Assembly (NCBI RefSeq): GCF_000208745.1
Contig: NC_030850.1
Location: forward strand, 13,416,047 to 13,480,046
Direction of reading: 5' to 3'
Origin: Theobroma cacao
Lineage: Eukaryota > Streptophyta > Magnoliopsida > Malvales > Malvaceae
Length of the DNA stretch: 64,000 nucleotides
Made by a program: the position numbers and the translations under genes. Shown here one piece after another: positions 59,367 through 64,000 of the stretch. The notes under the pieces were generated by a model. The model did no database searches. It saw only the letters and a list, made by a program, of their open reading frames with translations, and was not told where the DNA came from. Position 1 is the stretch's first letter. Every line of letters starts with the position of its first letter.

Positions 59367-59654
59367 TGTTATGAATAAATGAATGTGTCTATTGAATCTC
59401 CCAACTTTCCAAGTTCCATTCATAATCAATGTCTATATTTATGAAGGTTCATTAATATCCACATTTACGTAACCTTATAAATAGGGCTTTGTACTTGATA
59501 AAAAATAGATAATAAAAAATAATCAAAAGTAGTGAAAAACGAACTAGAAGTTCTTCTTTCATGAAAAATAAACTAGAAGCTTTTTTTCTCAATTCTCCTC
59601 TAAATTCTTCTCTCAATTCTTCTCGTACTATATCTTTCTTTATATTTTATATCA
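59367..59654 (+). repeat. 3' LTR of copia E
   Basis: 288 bp, with a TATA box TATAAATA at 59476-59483, preceded by a purine-rich GGGAGAG (polypurine tract). Ends TATATCA, followed by the AAAAC half of the target duplication and a TA repeat. Confidence 0.92.
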
Positions 59655-59659
59655 AAAAC

Positions 59660-61529
59660 ATATATATATATATATATATTGTACATTATTTGAATAATTA
59701 TGGTTTAAAATTTAATATGTTGCAACTTGGAAATGCTGCAACACATTAACACATCATCTAAGACGGGGGGTTGGAATGAAAAGTTTAATCCATATATGGA
59801 TTGAGTGACCGGTAGAATATATATATCAATATCATGACGCTTAAAATCAATGCATTAACGAAGAGACAAATCCCTCAATTAAGTGCCGATAATGGCAGGT
59901 AATAACATCAGAATCAAAACAAAAGCCTCGCAGTATCCATCAGCTGAAAACAAAATCCCAACTGTCAAAAACGTTATTATTCGGATGCAAGAAGAGGGAC
60001 TGTCGGTGGAGCTCTGCTGACGTGGCTACACCATCTGGCACTTTTCTGCCGACACGTGTGGCTCCCACAGCCTAACCACTCTTATTAATCTCCAGAAAAC
60101 TAATAAAAAGTAGGCGCAACTAGTCAAGACCGGCATGCATTAGAAGAAGCCATCGTCTTCCTTTAGTAGTGTAGCGAAGGGGAAGGGGTGCCTGTTGGTA
60201 ATCCTCAATTCACTACCTAGTGTAAGAAAAATATATTTATTTTTTTCCATCGAAAAAGAAAATAAAATATGTGTATAAAACGTCCTTCCGACGAATAAAT
60301 TCCCTTTCTTGCATGGTCGAACAATATACCAAGGAAAAGAAAAACCAATTAAATACATGCCACATATATATATCAACAAAAACTTAATTATGCATGATTT
60401 GAACATGATTAGCAATAATTGAGCTAACATCATTTTAAGAGGACCCACGTGAATTTGCAGTGTGCAATGTTGTATGATCTGTCGGTGTGTGGCGTCTCAA
60501 TGAAAAAATGAAAAAATCTACTCAAGTGCTGTTCCAAATTTGGTCATTCTGCTCCGTCAGACAAAATCTACGATTATTCCAGGGAAAGGAAACTCAGCAT
60601 ACAAACTCTTGGGTCTGTTCCATTAATAAGTGCGGAAAGAAAGATCACCTACTCAATACAACCACCGGTGAGAGTAGTCATTTTTCTGCTTCAGCTTTTT
60701 GATGATCTTTTCTATAGCAAGACAAAAACGAAATCTGACCCTTCATAAGCTATATCTGAGATATTCCATGGAATATATATATATTGCCTAATTAATATCT
60801 TCTTTGTCCTTTTCAAAAATAAGTTCTTGTACCACATGAATCCATTGCCACCCAATTACTTTGATTGCTGCAAGAGATAATTTGGTTCCTTTTCTATTAG
60901 TGTTTTTGGCAAAGATTTTGGAAGAATATATGTTAAGTTCAGACATAGAATCATAATAAATAAGTGTAGGTTCTTTCTTTTGTTTTGGTTTAGGTGCAAA
61001 ACACATTAATTCCCTCATTCAGACTTTACATGTGAGAAGATGAATTGCCAGAAGCCAAGCAAAATATACCAAGTTCCAACCGCTTGCCTACTTAACTACC
61101 ATGATTTACAGTCATGTGGGGGGAAAAAAGCAGATTCCCCAACTGAAAAGAAGAGAAACACAGTTTCCTTGCCTCCCAGTCCCGCTTCTATCAAACGGGA
61201 TATGAAGGCATTCTTGAGTTTGGACATGTCTCTGTCCCACTTTTACCTCCTTGCTTGAAGGTTACTTGATTTAACTTTTGTGTTTACAATAGTACCCAAA
61301 TGAATATTGATCATCGACGTTATGCAAGAAAGGAATCATTGTAGGACAAAGTGAGGATAAGGGACCCACCGAAGTGTGGGCCCCATCCCAGCTACTACTT
61401 AGTTGGCAGTGATCACCCCCAAAGTATACTCCAAAAACTCCCCAGCTCGACTCTACTTAAACACAAACACCATCATACTCTTCCAAGTTCCCAACTCCCA
61501 ACCCACTATTGTTCTCCTCCACCTCCAAG
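59660..61529 (+). promoter_or_regulatory. Upstream region of the FLA2-type gene
   Basis: Non-repetitive DNA. Around 60000-60070 it contains CTGACGTGGC and GACACGTGTGGC, G-box-like words. Three unrecognised frames (60487-60702, 60788-61018 on the minus strand, 61040-61258) have no domains. 61440-61529 is a C-rich, A/C-rich leader-like stretch next to the start codon. No clear TATA box was found. Confidence 0.5.
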
Positions 61530-62936
61530 ATGCCACCTCTAACCCCCACCCTCTTTCCCTCCCTTGCTCTCTTCATCCTCTTCATCTTCTCCTCCTCCAC
61601 CACCTCGAATGCACACAACATCACACGTATCCTCGCCAAACACCCTGAATTTTCCACCTTCAACCACTACCTCACCACCACTCACCTGGCTTCAGAGATC
61701 AACCGGCGGCAAACCATAACTGTTCTAGCCCTGGACAATGCTGCTATGTCAGCTCTCTTGGATAAACAACTCTCCCTCTACACTGTCAAGAATGTCCTCT
61801 CTCTCCATGTTCTTGTCGACTACTTTGGTTCCAAGAAGCTTCACCAGATTACCAATGGAACAGCTTTGACTTCTACCATGTTCCAGGCTACTGGTGCTGC
61901 TCCAGGTTCCTCAGGGTACATCAACATCACTGATCTTAAAGGTGGAAAAGTTGGGTTTGGGGCGGAAGATAACAATGGAAAACTTGATGCTGTTTATGTA
62001 AAATCCGTAGCAGAGATTCCTTATAATATCTCTGTCTTACAAATTAGTCAGGTACATAATTAATTTAGTTAACATGTTAAGTAGTGTTGTTGTCTTACAC
62101 AAGTTAAGTTCAGTTCAATATGGCCTCATACTCTTATATTCGAGTTAGAATCTCTACTTATAACAGTTTGAGTGAATACTAATTTAAGCTCAAGTTCAAA
62201 ATAGTTCTTGATGTCAATTGTAGTATTGATGATTAGCTGATGTTTAATTTTGATCCAGGTTTTGAATTCAGCTGAAGCTGAAGCACCAACCGCAGAGCCA
62301 AGCCAGCTTAATCTGACAGAAATAATGTCAAAGCAAGGCTGTAAAGCCTTTGCTGACTTGCTGAAGGCTTCAGGAGCTGATGCAACATTTAACGAAAACA
62401 TTGATGGAGGTTTAACAGTGTTTTGCCCGACTGACCCTGTTATCAAAGGATTCATGCCCAAATACGAGAATTTGACAGCAGCCCAGAAAGTGTCCCTGCA
62501 GTTGTACCATGGAATTCCTGTGTATCAGTCCATGCAAACGCTGAAATCCAGCAATGGAATTGTGAACACGTTGGCAACAGATGGAGCAAACAAGTTTGAT
62601 TTCACCGTGCAAAACGACGGCGAGGTCGTGACATTGAAGACTAAGGTTATGACGGCAAAAATTACAGGGACTTTGAAGGATGAAGAGCCATTGATTGTGT
62701 ACAAAATTGATAAGGTGTTGTTGCCTAGGGAGTTGTTCAAGACAGTGGAAGAGGCTGAGGCACCAAAGGCTTCCAAATCCAAGCACAAGGCTGCAGATGC
62801 ACCAGAATCCGATGCGCCGGCAGAGAGTGACCCAGCTGATGAGTCGGCTGATGATGAAAATGGGGTTGCGGGATTGGAAGGTAGGAGATTAGTGATGGTG
62901 TTGTTCAGCCTGTGCATTGGAGTGTCGTTGATGTGA
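61530..62936 (+). CDS. FLA2: Fasciclin-like arabinogalactan protein (FLA2 type), two exons
   Basis: Cell-surface adhesion glycoprotein of the plasma membrane and cell wall. Exons 61530-62051 and 62259-62936, with a 207-bp GT-AG intron in phase 0, give 399 residues. The ATG at 61530 is used because the in-frame TTG upstream is not a normal start. Residues 1-28 are a signal peptide ending before HNITRIL. FAS1 domain 1 (about 29-170) has the H1-like TITVLALDNAAMSAL and LSLHVLVDYFG. An AP-containing linker (APTAEPS) follows. FAS1 domain 2 (about 191-325) has GLTVFCPTDPVIKGF and a YH motif in LQLYHGIPVYQSM. Then comes a Pro/Ala/Ser/Lys-rich arabinogalactan-type region, and a hydrophobic C-terminus (LVMVLFSLCIGVSLM) typical of GPI anchoring. 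Several NxS/T sites are present (NIT, NGT, NIS, NLT). Motifs and length closely resemble Arabidopsis FLA2. The gene looks intact. Confidence 0.95.
62052..62258 (+). other. Intron of the FLA2-type gene
   Basis: Donor CAG|GTACAT, acceptor GATCCAG|GTTTTG, AT-rich inside. The coding frame closes exactly (Gln before, Val-Leu after), and removing it joins the two FAS1 halves as in known family members. Confidence 0.93.
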
Positions 62937-63772
62937 ATATAGTGATTACAGATGTATTCAGATTGATACAAAAGCATTAAAGAATACTTTGTAAGCCACA
63001 GGACACGGGCAATGGCGTCGTTATTCATGTGAGAGATTTGAAATTTGCTTCTCTTTTCCTTTTTCCTTTTGTTTTCTTCCCTCTATTTCTCTGGTGTCTT
63101 GTGAGCAGAAGAGCAATAAGTGATCAGTCCCACATGCATGGGTCATTTTCTTTCTTCTTTTGCCTGTTTGTCATTATTTGCTTGTATAGAATAAGAACAT
63201 AATGCATTTTCTTTGAGCTGTAAATGCAATATTCTTTTCTTCTTATTTAAATTGTTAATTTCCTTATGAGCTGTAAGGAAATCTTTATAATTATGATTTA
63301 CATCTGTTTAGATCTAGCATTAAAATATAAATGTGGGACATTGCTGGAAATTCCATTTTCCCATGTCCTAATTAATACCCTGTAGGCCCTCCTCCCTATT
63401 GCTTCATTAGTGGCAGAGATACTTTTGTAACTTGTTTATGCTGCCATAAGTTGTTTAGTTTGTTGTTTGTACATTTAGCTTACAGTAAGTGACATTTCAT
63501 TCAGATTTGGCTACCTAGTTCTGAAGTTATGTTGATATATTTTCATGCTTATGGCTGTATAAGTATCAGTGAATAAATGAAACATATTAGATCAGTTCCT
63601 TGTTTTTTTCTTTATTTCTATTATTCTCTCTTCATCTTATTTAAGATTTCTGATTAACTAACATGGTATCAGATTAATAAAGGTTTTAAAGGGAGAGAGT
63701 CAAAACCAGTAAGGAAACCTTTAGTTCAAGCAACACTCATTCCTTCCTTCAAGCCTTAAAACCAAAACCCAC
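62937..63772. other. 3' flank of the FLA2-type gene
   Basis: The 3' untranslated region followed by T-rich intergenic DNA. No other feature seen before the LTR-like start at 63773. Confidence 0.6.
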
Positions 63773-64000
63773 TGTCGTAACGTGCGGGTCCAGAAACCCG
63801 ACCGCTAGACGCGATGAAAACTCTAAAACTAGGAGTCGCCACCAATCTTTTTTTTTTTTCTAGGTGTGATTGGCCACCTTTTGACTCGATTCTAATCGAT
63901 GCGAACTTAAATTCATTTTAAGCCCACCGAAAAGAACCTTAAACCGGTCTACAATTTTCTGGATCTAGGTTCGGGAGTACGGTTACGCCCGGGGAAGGAT
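63773..64000. mobile_element. Start of another Tat-type LTR, running off the window
   Basis: Begins TGTCGTAACGTGCGGG and follows the same blocks as the LTRs at 7623 and 13183: GGAGTCGCCACCAATCTTTT, TGATTGGCCACC, TTGACTCGATTCTAATCGA, TTCGGGAGTACG, GGGGAAGGAT. It is the least decayed-looking of the four copies. Whether it is a solo LTR or the edge of a full element lies beyond the window. Confidence 0.8.

Larger units (their letters stand above)
53826..59654 (+). mobile_element. Copia LTR retrotransposon E, near full length, mutated
   Basis: 5' LTR at 53826-54112 and 3' LTR at 59367-59654, both beginning TGTTATGAATAAATGAATGTG. The flanking 5-bp words GAAAC (53821-53825) and AAAAC (59655-59659) match at 4 of 5 positions. 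The internal part has gag, zinc knuckle, protease, integrase, RT and RNase H in copia order on the plus strand. Each is interrupted by stops or frameshifts. All domains are still recognisable, so it is the most complete element in the window. Confidence 0.93.

Noticed and set aside
62412..63028. Two long minus-strand frames (124 and 167 codons) opposite exon 2 of the FLA2-type gene
   Set aside because: Shadows of a well-supported coding exon; no domain of their own.

Overview
This is a transposon-rich stretch of a plant nuclear genome, almost certainly a eudicot. It is AT-rich and holds three well-supported protein-coding genes, one of them with a GT-AG intron. The rest is mostly LTR retrotransposons in various states of decay. 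Two single N bases (14223, 30762) point to a draft assembly. The species cannot be fixed from the sequence alone.

Real genes, all on the + strand: (1) 26881-27624, an intronless 247-residue protein with two N-terminal membrane segments and an acidic tail, function unknown; (2) 40308-40949, an intronless NF-YB (CCAAT-box factor B subunit) of the NF-YB2/NF-YB3 type, with four CACGTG boxes just upstream; (3) 61530-62936, a two-exon fasciclin-like arabinogalactan protein of the FLA2 type, with signal peptide, two FAS1 domains and a GPI-anchor signal. They do not form a pathway; they are separate genes in a repeat landscape.

Layout: 1-7300 holds a decayed minus-strand copia element (A) with LTR-like ends. 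7623 to about 14200 is a minus-strand gag-only element of the Tat/Ogre type, with two successive leader+gag modules and no pol. 14200-17480 is AT-rich LTR-like DNA. 17480-20340 is a second minus-strand copia remnant (C). 20340-26880 is mostly non-coding and leads into the membrane-protein gene. 29486-34931 is a copia element (D) bounded by equal 281-bp LTRs and a perfect 5-bp target duplication. 36277-39189 is a solo LTR with a perfect 5-bp duplication. 43428-44223 is a hAT-like non-autonomous DNA element. 44380-51837 is a tandemly duplicated segment carrying LINE RNase H remnants; its second copy was split by a Sirevirus-like solo LTR (46171-48230) and a deleted gypsy element (48942-51492), each with recognisable target duplications. 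51838 onward and 63773 onward are further copies of the Tat-type LTR end. 53826-59654 is a nearly full-length but mutated plus-strand copia element (E).

The most interesting signal is an organisation shared by four places in the window (1-625, 6867-6969, 17085-17293, and 46724-46896 with 48015-48130). Each holds imperfect 10-bp palindromes arranged in pairs 20-21 bp apart, with pairs repeated about every 50-85 bp. The palindrome differs between elements (TAACCGATTA-like, GTATCGATAC-like, ATAGTCGACT-like) but the spacing is kept. All four places lie in proven or probable copia LTRs.
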